From an uncultured Prevotella sp. (GTDB taxonomy: Bacteria; Bacteroidota; Bacteroidia; Bacteroidales; Bacteroidaceae), in NCBI GenBank assembly GCA_902477645.1, contig CABSIA010000028.1, positions 1 through 24,575 of the forward strand: 24,575 nt of DNA. Direction: 5' to 3'. The notes under the pieces were generated by a model that did not search any database, was not told where the DNA came from, and saw only the letters and a list, made by a program, of their open reading frames with translations. Positions 15,584 to 23,287 of this stretch are shown here, piece after piece. The position numbers were made by a program, and so were the translations under genes. Within the stretch, counting starts at the first letter, position 1. Every line of letters begins with the position of its first letter.

Positions 15584-18500
15584 ATGAAATTATTCAATAG
15601 ACAATATATCATAGCATGTATCTTGATACTTGCAGGCACAGCAGAAATGTCTGCACAGAATGAAAATACATTGACTGGCGACAGCATACCATACGGACAT
15701 TTCGAAGATGAGCGCACAACACGGGACTCGTCTAAAATTTCCAAGATTAACAAGGCTGAACAAAAAGGCGAGACAAGCGCCATGGAATATGTTATGGACA
15801 AAAGATACCATAACATAGGCGAGTCGTTCGACAGAAAATGGTATAAAAATCTGTATTTGGAGGCAGGTGCGGGATTTGAACAGATAGCCCCCATCAAAGA
15901 ATATGGTTTCAATCCGCTGACAATGGCAAGATTTGGTATAGGATGGCAAATGTCACGCCTAAGCAGCATGAGGCTTATGGGAGTCGGCGGATGGGGATAT
16001 CAGCAAAACAAACACGACTTATTAGGTACATTAGGGCTTAAAGCAGACTACATATTCAGCCTGTCATCATATCTCTACGGATACAACCCGTCGAGACCGC
16101 TGAACGTATCGGCGGTGATTGGTGCAGGAGCAAGGAAAACGTGGCTGGCACCGAGCAGCAGAAACGGCATGTCTTACGACGCACATTTCGGCTTGCAGGC
16201 AAAACTGTACACCGGACCTCACGGTTTTATGTCGATAGAGCCTTATGTGGCATTGGGAACCGACAACATGGACTTGAGCGAGTACAGAAACTGGCGAAAG
16301 GCGGATATCGCTTTTGGCGCCACATTCAACTATATCTATTACATCAACAACGTACTCTCACGCGAGAGCAGATTACGAATCATAAAGTCTATTGTCGATG
16401 GCAACGCCTTCATCAACGACTCTACGCTTAAGCGATGGGCACAGCCATGGTTTATAGAATTCTCCAACGGCATAAACTTCAGCACCTCGCCAGGCATGAA
16501 ATTCGCCGAGACCGCAGGACTGGCGACAACGGTATCTGTAGGCAAATGGCTGTCGCCTGTAATGGGTATCAGGGCGTCGGGGATAATAAAGAGTGCAAGT
16601 TGCGGAACAGAGACAACAGGCAGCACCGGCAATCCGTCACTAAAATACACAGCAACCCACCATAGCGTATATGGCGGAGCAAGACTGGAGGCCATGCTCA
16701 ACCCGTTTGGCGGCATGAAGAACTTCAGATGGGACAGTAAGTATGGAATGTTTCTTGTTGCCGGAGGTGAATTTGGAAGAATTCAGAAATTCGGCACAGG
16801 TCTAACCCGCTATACGGTATCATATACAGGCGGCATAAACCTCTGGGGACGACTGGGGCAAGGCCTCATGGCTTTTGTCGAGCCAAGATATTCGTATACC
16901 GAATACGATTTGAAATCAAGGAATGTATTGTCTGACAACGGCTTTACCGTAAATGTCGGACTTAGGATGCAGAACCAAGGATACAAACTGGATAAAAAGC
17001 ACGATGCCAACGGTGACATGCCGGAAGGAAGATGGTCGGTGGGTATTGGAGGCGGAGTGAACTTCAAGCTGACAAGCAAGAGCTACAAATCGCTTCCTAA
17101 CTACAATGCCAGACTGTTTGCCGACTACATGATTTCCAAGACATCGGGAGTGGAAGTGGCATTTGAGCGTGTATCTCTGGCAAATAGAGATTATGTACAA
17201 TACTGGGACTGCAGCTTTGAGCAAAACAAATACACCAAGCATCAAAGAACAGGCATGGCCGACTACAGGTACAACTACGGCTTGCTGTCAGTGGACTATC
17301 TCATAAATTTATCCCGTCTGTTCCATGGCGCATATAAAAGAAAACCGCTGTTTGAATTGCAGATGCAATTTGGACCAAACGTGGCTTTCGGCTTATGGAA
17401 CAACTGGACACTGGCGAAAGAGGAGAACCTGCAACAGAACCATAAGGCAGAGCCTGTAAGCAAGGCAAAGGCAACAACAAATATCGGATTTAACGGCGGA
17501 CTGAAACTGAAATGCAATGTATCGCCGCAACTTTCAGTTTTCTTTGCCCCTACGCTATACTGGATGGGCACAAAGGACATGCCTAATCTTGACTTGGTAA
17601 GCCTCAAGCATATTGAGACCATGAACGTAGGATTGCAATTTAACCTCATCCGCAGAGCACATATCATAAATTCCATTTTTGACAAGAACGGCCAGATTAA
17701 CAACTCTATGTCTGAGAGATGGGCTAATCCGTGGTTTATAGAATTCTCTAACGGACTAAGCTTCAGGACGGCAAATGGCATGAGTTTCGCCGAGACAGCA
17801 GGAATGGAAACGACAATATCCGTAGGCAAATGGCTGTCGCCGGTGCTGGGTCTCAGAGCATCTGGCGTGATAAGGAGTACGAGGTGTGGAACTGAGACAA
17901 CCGGCAGTACCGGCATCCATTCGCAAAACTACACTGTAAACCAACACAGTGTATATGGAGGAGCAAGACTGGAGGCCATGATCAACCCCCTCGGCTATAA
18001 GGACAACTTCAGTTGGGACGATAAGTTCGGAATGTTTCTTGTTGCCGGAGGAGAATTGGGAAAAATTCAGAAGTTCGGCTCAGGCCTGACCCGCCATGCC
18101 ATATCATATACAGGCGGCATCAACCTTTGGGGACGGCTTGGGCAAGGCCTTATGGCTTTTGTCGAGCCACGATATACCTATTCCGAATACGATTTAAAGT
18201 CAACCAATGTGCAGTCTGACAACGGTCTGACAGTGAATGTGGGACTTAGAATACAAAATCACGGAATCAGAACAGGCGTGAGAAAAAATGCAGAGGATGA
18301 CGTACAGGAAGAGAAACTTGCGGTTGGCATAGGAGGCGGAGTGAGCTTCAAGCTGACAAGCAAGAGCTACAAACCGCTTCTGAGCTACAACGGCAGGCTA
18401 TTTGCCGACTACATGATTTCCAAGGCATCGGGAGTGGAAGTGGCATTCGAGCGTGTCTCTCTGGCAAACAGAGAATATGCCCAATACTGGGACTGCAACA

Positions 18501-20239
18501 ATGAGCAAGGCAGCAGAACAATGCGGGCAGTTATGGCCGACTACAGGTACAACTACGGTTTGCTGTCGGTAGACTACCTGATAAACATGTCACGCCTGTT
18601 CTGTGGAGACAAAGGCAAAAGACCTCTGTTTGAGCTGCAAATGCTGATTGGACCAAACGTGGCTTTCGGCTTATGGAACAACTGCACGCTGGAGGCAGAA
18701 GAGAGACTGCCACAGAACCATACGGCAGAGCCCGTAAACAACATGAAAACAAAAACCACTCTCGGATTCAACGGAGGATTGAAACTGAAATGCAACGTAT
18801 CGCCGCAGCTCTCTGTTTTCTTTGCCCCGACACTCTACTGGATGGCAACAAAAGACATGCCTAATCTCGACTTGATAAGCGTAAAACATTTTGAGACTAT
18901 GAATGTCGGCGTGCAATTTAATCTTTCACGTGGAAGAAACGCACATGCAGTAAGGTCGATTTTTGAGAGACAAGACTTAACAAACGACTCCACACCAAAC
19001 AAATGGGCAAAGCCTTGGTTCTTTGAATTTTCTAACGGCATTAATTTCAGCAGCACTCCAAATCTGGATTTCGCCAAGACATCTGGCATGGCCACAACAG
19101 TCTCTGTTGGTAAATGGCTGTCAAAGGCTGTCGGTTTGAGATTATCAGGGGCTGTAAGAAATTCAAAATGGGCAGAAGAGACAACCTATGGTGTTGACTA
19201 CCAGTCGCCTCAGCATACAGCAAATCTGCACGCAACATATACAGACATCAGACTGGAGGCTATGCTCAACCCTCTCGGATTCTCGAAAAACTTCAAATGG
19301 GACAGCAGATTTGGCTTTTACATTGTCGGAGGCGGCGGATTGGGCAGGGTTTCAAGAAACGGCTCCGGAAACAGCTACGATACCGAGTCATATACAGCAG
19401 GTATCAATGCGTGGGCAAGACTGGGAAATGGCCTCACGGCTTTTGTTGAGCCAAGATATGCCTACACGGAATACAAGGTGCCATTCTCAACGCATGAGGA
19501 AAGCAAGACACATTATGACAACAGCATGACAGTGAACGTGGGTCTGAGAATACAGAACTTAGGCCAAAAATCAGACCGCAGGCACTATGCTGACGACGGC
19601 GAAGAGACAGGAAAACTCTCTGTCGGACTTGGAGGCGGTGTGAACTTTAAGACAACAAAAAGAAGCTTTGACCCACAGTTGAGCTACAACGGCAGACTTT
19701 TTGCCGACTACATGATATCAGAAGTGTCGGGATTGGAAATGGCATTTGAATATGCCTCTGTCGCAAAAAGAAATTACAGCCAGTTCTGGGACTGCAACCT
19801 TGCGCTTTCTGAAAGCAACAACTTCAAGACAATGAAAAACGGACTCTCTGACAACAGGTACAACTACGGAATTTTGTCTGTCGACTACCTGCTCAACATG
19901 TCTCGTCTGTTTTACGGCACACCCGACAAAAGACCACTGTTTGAGCTACAGATGCTGATAGGACCAAATGTGGCTCTCGGCATATCCAAGAACTGGAAAC
20001 TGGCAGCGAACGAGCGTCTGCGCCCGAACCATGTCGCCGAGCCTGCAGACAACGCAAAGCCTAAAACCGTCTTAGGATTTAATGGCGGGCTGAAACTGAA
20101 ATGCAATTTCTCACCGCGCCTGTCGGCTTTCTTTGCCCCTACCATATACTGGATGGGAACCAAAGACATTCCAGGGCTCGACATGGCAAAGCTCAAATAT
20201 ATAGAGACTATGAACGTCGGTGTACAATATAACTTATAA
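15584..20239 (+). CDS. 1551-aa outer-membrane protein: N-terminal barrel-like domain plus three 428-residue repeats
   Basis: The signal peptide ends at 'MSAQ' (25/26). Residues about 90-262 form a first barrel-like domain ('YLEAGAGFEQI' to 'AFGATFNYIYY'). Three homologous repeats then start at S269, S697 and S1125, exactly 428 residues apart. Each opens with 'W-[AF]-x-PWF-x-EFSNG' and ends with 'ETMNVG[LV]Q[FY]NL', a strand with the form of an outer-membrane beta-signal. Each repeat also has a half-way boundary ('VNVGLR[MI]QN', then 'VG[IL]GGGV[NS]F'; L/W484, 912, 1345), suggesting two about 200-residue barrels per repeat. Repeats 1 and 2 are closest, including at DNA level; repeat 3 is more diverged. 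The length is several times that of typical small barrels of such operons. Its job is unknown; context suggests an outer-membrane platform for the pilus-like system. Fold and barrel count are inference. Confidence 0.7.
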   Translation: MKLFNRQYIIACILILAGTAEMSAQNENTLTGDSIPYGHFEDERTTRDSSKISKINKAEQKGETSAMEYVMDKRYHNIGESFDRKWYKNLYLEAGAGFEQIAPIKEYGFNPLTMARFGIGWQMSRLSSMRLMGVGGWGYQQNKHDLLGTLGLKADYIFSLSSYLYGYNPSRPLNVSAVIGAGARKTWLAPSSRNGMSYDAHFGLQAKLYTGPHGFMSIEPYVALGTDNMDLSEYRNWRKADIAFGATFNYIYYINNVLSRESRLRIIKSIVDGNAFINDSTLKRWAQPWFIEFSNGINFSTSPGMKFAETAGLATTVSVGKWLSPVMGIRASGIIKSASCGTETTGSTGNPSLKYTATHHSVYGGARLEAMLNPFGGMKNFRWDSKYGMFLVAGGEFGRIQKFGTGLTRYTVSYTGGINLWGRLGQGLMAFVEPRYSYTEYDLKSRNVLSDNGFTVNVGLRMQNQGYKLDKKHDANGDMPEGRWSVGIGGGVNFKLTSKSYKSLPNYNARLFADYMISKTSGVEVAFERVSLANRDYVQYWDCSFEQNKYTKHQRTGMADYRYNYGLLSVDYLINLSRLFHGAYKRKPLFELQMQFGPNVAFGLWNNWTLAKEENLQQNHKAEPVSKAKATTNIGFNGGLKLKCNVSPQLSVFFAPTLYWMGTKDMPNLDLVSLKHIETMNVGLQFNLIRRAHIINSIFDKNGQINNSMSERWANPWFIEFSNGLSFRTANGMSFAETAGMETTISVGKWLSPVLGLRASGVIRSTRCGTETTGSTGIHSQNYTVNQHSVYGGARLEAMINPLGYKDNFSWDDKFGMFLVAGGELGKIQKFGSGLTRHAISYTGGINLWGRLGQGLMAFVEPRYTYSEYDLKSTNVQSDNGLTVNVGLRIQNHGIRTGVRKNAEDDVQEEKLAVGIGGGVSFKLTSKSYKPLLSYNGRLFADYMISKASGVEVAFERVSLANREYAQYWDCNNEQGSRTMRAVMADYRYNYGLLSVDYLINMSRLFCGDKGKRPLFELQMLIGPNVAFGLWNNCTLEAEERLPQNHTAEPVNNMKTKTTLGFNGGLKLKCNVSPQLSVFFAPTLYWMATKDMPNLDLISVKHFETMNVGVQFNLSRGRNAHAVRSIFERQDLTNDSTPNKWAKPWFFEFSNGINFSSTPNLDFAKTSGMATTVSVGKWLSKAVGLRLSGAVRNSKWAEETTYGVDYQSPQHTANLHATYTDIRLEAMLNPLGFSKNFKWDSRFGFYIVGGGGLGRVSRNGSGNSYDTESYTAGINAWARLGNGLTAFVEPRYAYTEYKVPFSTHEESKTHYDNSMTVNVGLRIQNLGQKSDRRHYADDGEETGKLSVGLGGGVNFKTTKRSFDPQLSYNGRLFADYMISEVSGLEMAFEYASVAKRNYSQFWDCNLALSESNNFKTMKNGLSDNRYNYGILSVDYLLNMSRLFYGTPDKRPLFELQMLIGPNVALGISKNWKLAANERLRPNHVAEPADNAKPKTVLGFNGGLKLKCNFSPRLSAFFAPTIYWMGTKDIPGLDMAKLKYIETMNVGVQYNL
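16388..20239 (+). repeat. Three tandem ~1284-bp coding repeats
   Basis: Repeat starts at 16388, 17672 and 18956 are spaced 1284 bp apart. Repeats 1 and 2 share identical DNA blocks of more than 20 bp, for example 17063-17089 against 18347-18373. Repeat 3 shares the protein pattern but has internal length changes of a few codons. Such direct repeats can lose or gain units by homologous recombination without shifting the frame. Confidence 0.9.
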
Positions 20240-20258
20240 AAAAAAACTCAAAACAATT

Positions 20259-21875
20259 ATGAGAAAACTATATGCCATCGTGTTTCTGCTGCTGTGGGGC
20301 GGACTGTCTGCTAACGCGCAAAACCTCACTAAGGCCACCATTGCGGGCGTAGATACCATAGTCAGGAAATATGGCCTCACACATAAAGCCGTTCTCAACG
20401 AATATGTTGAGAACATCTGGAACAGAGACAAGAAAAACGCCGAGCTTGCAGTGGGTATAGCCAAGGCTTATTACCATTACTTCAAGGCTCAACCCAACAG
20501 TCCTTACTGGTCATATCTAACTTCCGACAGCGCAAACGCCTACAAATATATTGACAGAGCCATAAATGCCGACCCAAAATATACTCCGGCATACATCAGA
20601 GGCGGCGACATGCAAAAGGTGATGGGTGACACCGTAAAGGCTCTCGACTGGTACAACCGTGGAATAAAGGCTGCGCCGACATCGCCCGATTGTTACATAG
20701 CATGCGCGAAATGCCTGCTCGAACAACGCGACACCGTAAAGTCATTAAACAAGATGAGAGAGATTAATGGCGCAGTGCCCGACTATCCTGCAAACCTTGC
20801 CATGGCAAGAATTTGTGAAGAAGTTTTTAAATATTGGAATTCTATAGGAAGACCTTTAATTGATAACTGGTCTGACTATCAGAAACACCTTTATGCCATG
20901 ACAGACATACAGCATCTCGACAGTACAGACTATTTCAATTATGCCTTCCTGCTGTTTTCACGTGGAGAGTATGACAAGATGTATGATTTGACACAAAAGG
21001 GCTTGGAAAAATACCCCAATAACGTCAACGTGATAAAGATGGCCCAATATGCAAGCACACAGTCAAAAAAGCTTGATGAGGCAGTAAGTCTTGCCGACAA
21101 ACTTTTCAGTATCAACGATACTATAAAATTTACAACTTACGACTATGAAAATGCAGCCGTGGCATACCAGGGAAAGAACAACATTAAGAAGGCTGTCGAC
21201 ATGTACCATAGGGCATATAATCAATGGGAAGAAGACATGCGCAACAACGTGCCTTTAACCAAACTAAACGGTGGAAACAAATACATGAGAAACATCATAG
21301 ATATATATTCCAACGCAGGACTTTACGAAGATGCAATCGCAGAGAACCTTACTTGGATAGAGCAAGGACGAAAGGCTGACAAATTGACCGCAACACACTT
21401 CAGTTCATTGGCCATACTATATCGCAATTTTGCCATGGAAAGCTTTGGGGAAGAAAGGACAAATCTTCTGCTAAAGGCTGACGAGGCATTCGCACAAATT
21501 GCAGAAATCTCAGAAGAAAACAAAATGTACTCATACTATTACAGATGGATCCTTGCAGGTGAGCTTGACTCTGTCATGAACACCACGAAACAATACGACT
21601 TGGCTATAGAAATGCAAAAAACATTTGAGGGTCTTAACGAAGAGGCACAAATGGATGCGAGCGACATGGCAAAATACATAGATGCCTGCAACTACCTCAG
21701 AAGCTACTATATACGTACAGGTGAGCGAAACGGCCGATATTGCCAATCGGCAATTGCAAAGGCTATACAATGCTGCAACAAAGTCCTATATTTTTATCCA
21801 AACGAAGAAAATTGGCTTAAACAACTTCAGATTTATAAATCTTTAAAACCAAGTCAGATTATTAAAGGGTGCTAA
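20259..21875 (+). CDS. Exported TPR-repeat protein, 538 aa
   Basis: The chosen start is the ATG at 20259 (MRKLYAIVF), because it begins a clean signal peptide ending 'SANAQ'. An in-frame upstream start at 20220 would overlap the previous gene and place charged residues before the signal. The mature protein is a run of helical tetratricopeptide-like units, for example 'AYKYIDRAINADPKYTPAYI' and 'ALDWYNRGIKAAPTSPDCYI', then weaker repeats ('AVDMYHRAYNQW', 'IAKAIQCCNKVLYFYPN'). TPR proteins act as periplasmic scaffolds for multi-protein envelope machines; the partner here is unknown. It is the last gene of the operon, 19 nt after the triple-repeat protein, and is followed by the array-derived and bidirectional terminators. 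Confidence 0.75.
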   Translation: MRKLYAIVFLLLWGGLSANAQNLTKATIAGVDTIVRKYGLTHKAVLNEYVENIWNRDKKNAELAVGIAKAYYHYFKAQPNSPYWSYLTSDSANAYKYIDRAINADPKYTPAYIRGGDMQKVMGDTVKALDWYNRGIKAAPTSPDCYIACAKCLLEQRDTVKSLNKMREINGAVPDYPANLAMARICEEVFKYWNSIGRPLIDNWSDYQKHLYAMTDIQHLDSTDYFNYAFLLFSRGEYDKMYDLTQKGLEKYPNNVNVIKMAQYASTQSKKLDEAVSLADKLFSINDTIKFTTYDYENAAVAYQGKNNIKKAVDMYHRAYNQWEEDMRNNVPLTKLNGGNKYMRNIIDIYSNAGLYEDAIAENLTWIEQGRKADKLTATHFSSLAILYRNFAMESFGEERTNLLLKADEAFAQIAEISEENKMYSYYYRWILAGELDSVMNTTKQYDLAIEMQKTFEGLNEEAQMDASDMAKYIDACNYLRSYYIRTGERNGRYCQSAIAKAIQCCNKVLYFYPNEENWLKQLQIYKSLKPSQIIKGC

Positions 21876-21947
21876 TCAACAGTACAAGCCAAAAGAATAT
21901 AAAACTAAGATTTTGTTTGTATAGCATATTTTCGCTATAAATTTTAT

Positions 21948-22025
21948 GCGAGCGGCTTCAAATGCCATCGAAGCCGCTTGCATTGGCAAATGAAGCCGCT
22001 TGCGATGACGATTGCAAGCGGCTTC
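21948..22025. repeat. 22-bp-period array of GAAGCCGCTTGC cores (array 2)
   Basis: Four 12-bp cores start at 21948, 21970, 21992 and 22014, exactly 22 bp apart: inverted (GCGAGCGGCTTC), direct, direct (both GAAGCCGCTTGC), inverted (GCAAGCGGCTTC). The intervals are 10 bp (aaatgccatc, attggcaaat, gatgacgatt). Length (78 bp), period and the first three core orientations equal those of array 1 at 428-505. It lies in the gap between the TPR gene and the convergent HIT gene. Confidence 0.85.
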
Positions 22026-22031
22026 ATTTTT
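21992..22031 (+). terminator. Terminator-like hairpin formed by array 2 units 3 and 4
   Basis: GAAGCCGCTTGC (21992-22003) and GCAAGCGGCTTC (22014-22025) form a perfect 12-bp stem with a 10-nt loop. They are followed by A and six T (22027-22032), then CGG. It would terminate the pilus-like operon about 120 nt after its last stop codon. Confidence 0.6.
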
Positions 22032-22062
22032 TCGGTATTTTTAAAACACCAATAATATTAAA

Positions 22063-22108
22063 TCAAAAAAGCGGGATAATGCCACATTGCATTATCCCGT
22101 TTTTTTGA
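22063..22108. terminator. Bidirectional intrinsic terminator between convergent TPR and HIT genes
   Basis: CGGGATAATGC (22072-22082) and GCATTATCCCG (22089-22099) form a perfect 11-bp stem with a 6-nt loop. A6 lies on the left flank (22065-22070) and T7 on the right (22100-22106). It therefore works for rightward transcripts from the pilus operon and leftward transcripts of the greA-HIT pair. Confidence 0.85.
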
Positions 22109-22141
22109 TTATACGAACTATAAAAGCTCATAGAAAATCAA

Positions 22142-22534
22142 CTATTTAAACTCTGCAAATATCTTGTCGGCGATAGCCTTCATCTCGTCACCCTCAAGTT
22201 TGAGATGCTCTTTGCGGAAATCCACATCTGCCTCGCTCTGCATAGGTATGAGATGGATATGCGCATGAGGCACCTCGAGTCCGAGCACCACCTGCGCAAC
22301 CTTGCGGCATGGGAACGCAGCCTTCAGAGCCTTGGCCACACGCTTTGCAAAAACCTGAAACTCCGCAATCTCCTCGTCTTCCATGTCGAAAATGTAGTCT
22401 ACCTCACGCTTCGGAATCACCAATGTGTGTCCCTTTGCAAGCGGACTTATGTCGAGGAAAGCATAAAACTTGTCGCTTTCAGCACACTTATAGCTTGGAA
22501 TCTCGCCAGCCACGATTTTTGAGAATATCGTCAT
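22142..22534 (-). CDS. HIT-family nucleotide hydrolase/transferase, 130 aa
   Basis: The histidine triad H90-A-H92-I-H94-L is present in 'VPHAHIHLIP'. Upstream are the family blocks 'TIFSKIVAGEIPSYK' and 'FLDISPLAKGHTLVIPKR'. HIT proteins hydrolyse nucleoside phosphoramidates or dinucleotides through a nucleotidylated middle His; the exact substrate is not evident. The start at 22534 was chosen because it begins the conserved 'MTIFSK' and follows an AAAGAAG ribosome binding site; an upstream in-frame ATG at 22582 would overlap greA and add a non-conserved 16-residue extension. It lies 25 nt after greA, so they are co-transcribed, and ends at the bidirectional terminator. Confidence 0.9.
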   Translation of the reverse strand: MTIFSKIVAGEIPSYKCAESDKFYAFLDISPLAKGHTLVIPKREVDYIFDMEDEEIAEFQVFAKRVAKALKAAFPCRKVAQVVLGLEVPHAHIHLIPMQSEADVDFRKEHLKLEGDEMKAIADKIFAEFK

Positions 22535-22559
22535 ATTTTTTACTTCTTTAAGTGATTTA

Positions 22560-23027
22560 TCAGTCGAGAGAGATTTTGTCAATGCGCAACTTTATTGTGC
22601 CACGTGGTATCTTTATCTCAACCTCATCGCCAACCTTCTTGTTTAGCAGTCCTTGTGCGATAGGAGTCTGAATTGAGATTTTTCCCTCACGGAGGTTAGC
22701 CTCGTTCTCGCTGACAATGGTATAAACCATTTTTGCATTTGTAGTGAGGTTTGTCATTTCCACCTTCGACAAAATCTGCACAGCATCCACGCTGAGGCGC
22801 GACACATCAATAATCTTAGCCTCAGCAATGGTAAGCTTCATTTGGTTGATTTTATCTTCAAGATGAGCCTGAGCCTCACGTGCTGCATCGTATTCCGCAT
22901 TTTCACTCAAGTCACCCTTGTCGCGAGCTTCCGCTATAGCTGCAGAAGCCTTCGGGCGCTCCACAGATTCGAGCCGCTTGAGCTCGGCTACGAGTTTGTC
23001 GTAGCCTTCTTGTGACATGTAAGCCAT
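22560..23027 (-). CDS. greA: Transcript cleavage (elongation) factor GreA, 155 aa
   Basis: Full-length GreA. The N-terminal coiled coil has the conserved tip 'EARDKGDLSENAEYDAAREA', with the acidic residues D39 and E42 that activate the RNA polymerase active site to cut backtracked RNA. The C-terminal FKBP-like domain includes 'EGKISIQTPIAQGLLNKKVGDEV'. Length is normal for the family. It is expressed leftward from a promoter at 23160-23191, with a roughly 125-nt leader that contains a terminator-like hairpin, and is followed by the HIT gene. Confidence 0.95.
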   Translation of the reverse strand: MAYMSQEGYDKLVAELKRLESVERPKASAAIAEARDKGDLSENAEYDAAREAQAHLEDKINQMKLTIAEAKIIDVSRLSVDAVQILSKVEMTNLTTNAKMVYTIVSENEANLREGKISIQTPIAQGLLNKKVGDEVEIKIPRGTIKLRIDKISLD

Positions 23028-23079
23028 AATAAAACTATTTTTAAAGATTGATTAATAAAATGCTGTTTCCCAAGAGACT

Positions 23080-23121
23080 AAAAAACGAGAATTCCGACAT
23101 CTCGTTTCAATGTCGGAATTC
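23080..23121 (-). terminator. Terminator-like hairpin in the greA leader
   Basis: On the minus strand, GAATTCCGACAT (23121-23110) and ATGTCGGAATTC (23100-23089) form a perfect 12-bp stem with a 9-nt loop. They are followed by TCG and T6 (23085-23080). It lies downstream of the greA promoter and upstream of the greA start, so it can act as an attenuator or generate a short leader RNA. It would also stop read-through from the guanylyltransferase gene. Confidence 0.6.
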
Positions 23122-23159
23122 TGTTTCCTGTCCCACTATATATCTTCGATAAGATTTTG

Positions 23160-23191
23160 CAAAGATAGGCATTTATTTCCATATTGCCAAA
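23160..23191 (-). promoter_or_regulatory. Bacteroidetes-type promoter of greA-HIT
   Basis: Minus strand: TTTG (23191-23188), 20-bp spacer, TATCTTTG (23167-23160). Predicted start near 23153. Confidence 0.75.
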
Positions 23192-23228
23192 TTTTCGGCA
23201 CAGAAAAACCTTTTCAAGTTTTAGATTT

Positions 23229-23287
23229 TAAGGTTTTTAAGTAGAAATCACATTCTACACCTATAACCTTATAACCTAAAAACCTTA
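23229..23287 (-). terminator. Weak hairpin at the 3' end of the guanylyltransferase gene
   Basis: Perfect 11-bp inverted arms TAAGGTTTTTA (23229-23239) and TAAAAACCTTA (23277-23287) overlap the stop codon. An inner 6-bp stem GTAGAA/TTCTAC is also present. The stem is AT-rich and there is no good T-run, so termination is uncertain. Confidence 0.3.

Noticed and set aside
20220..20258. Upstream ATG for the TPR protein at 20220
   Set aside because: It overlaps the end of the triple-repeat gene and puts a charged extension before the signal peptide.
22535..22582. Longer HIT protein start at 22582
   Set aside because: It overlaps greA and adds 16 non-conserved residues; the ATG at 22534 has a better ribosome binding site and begins the conserved block.
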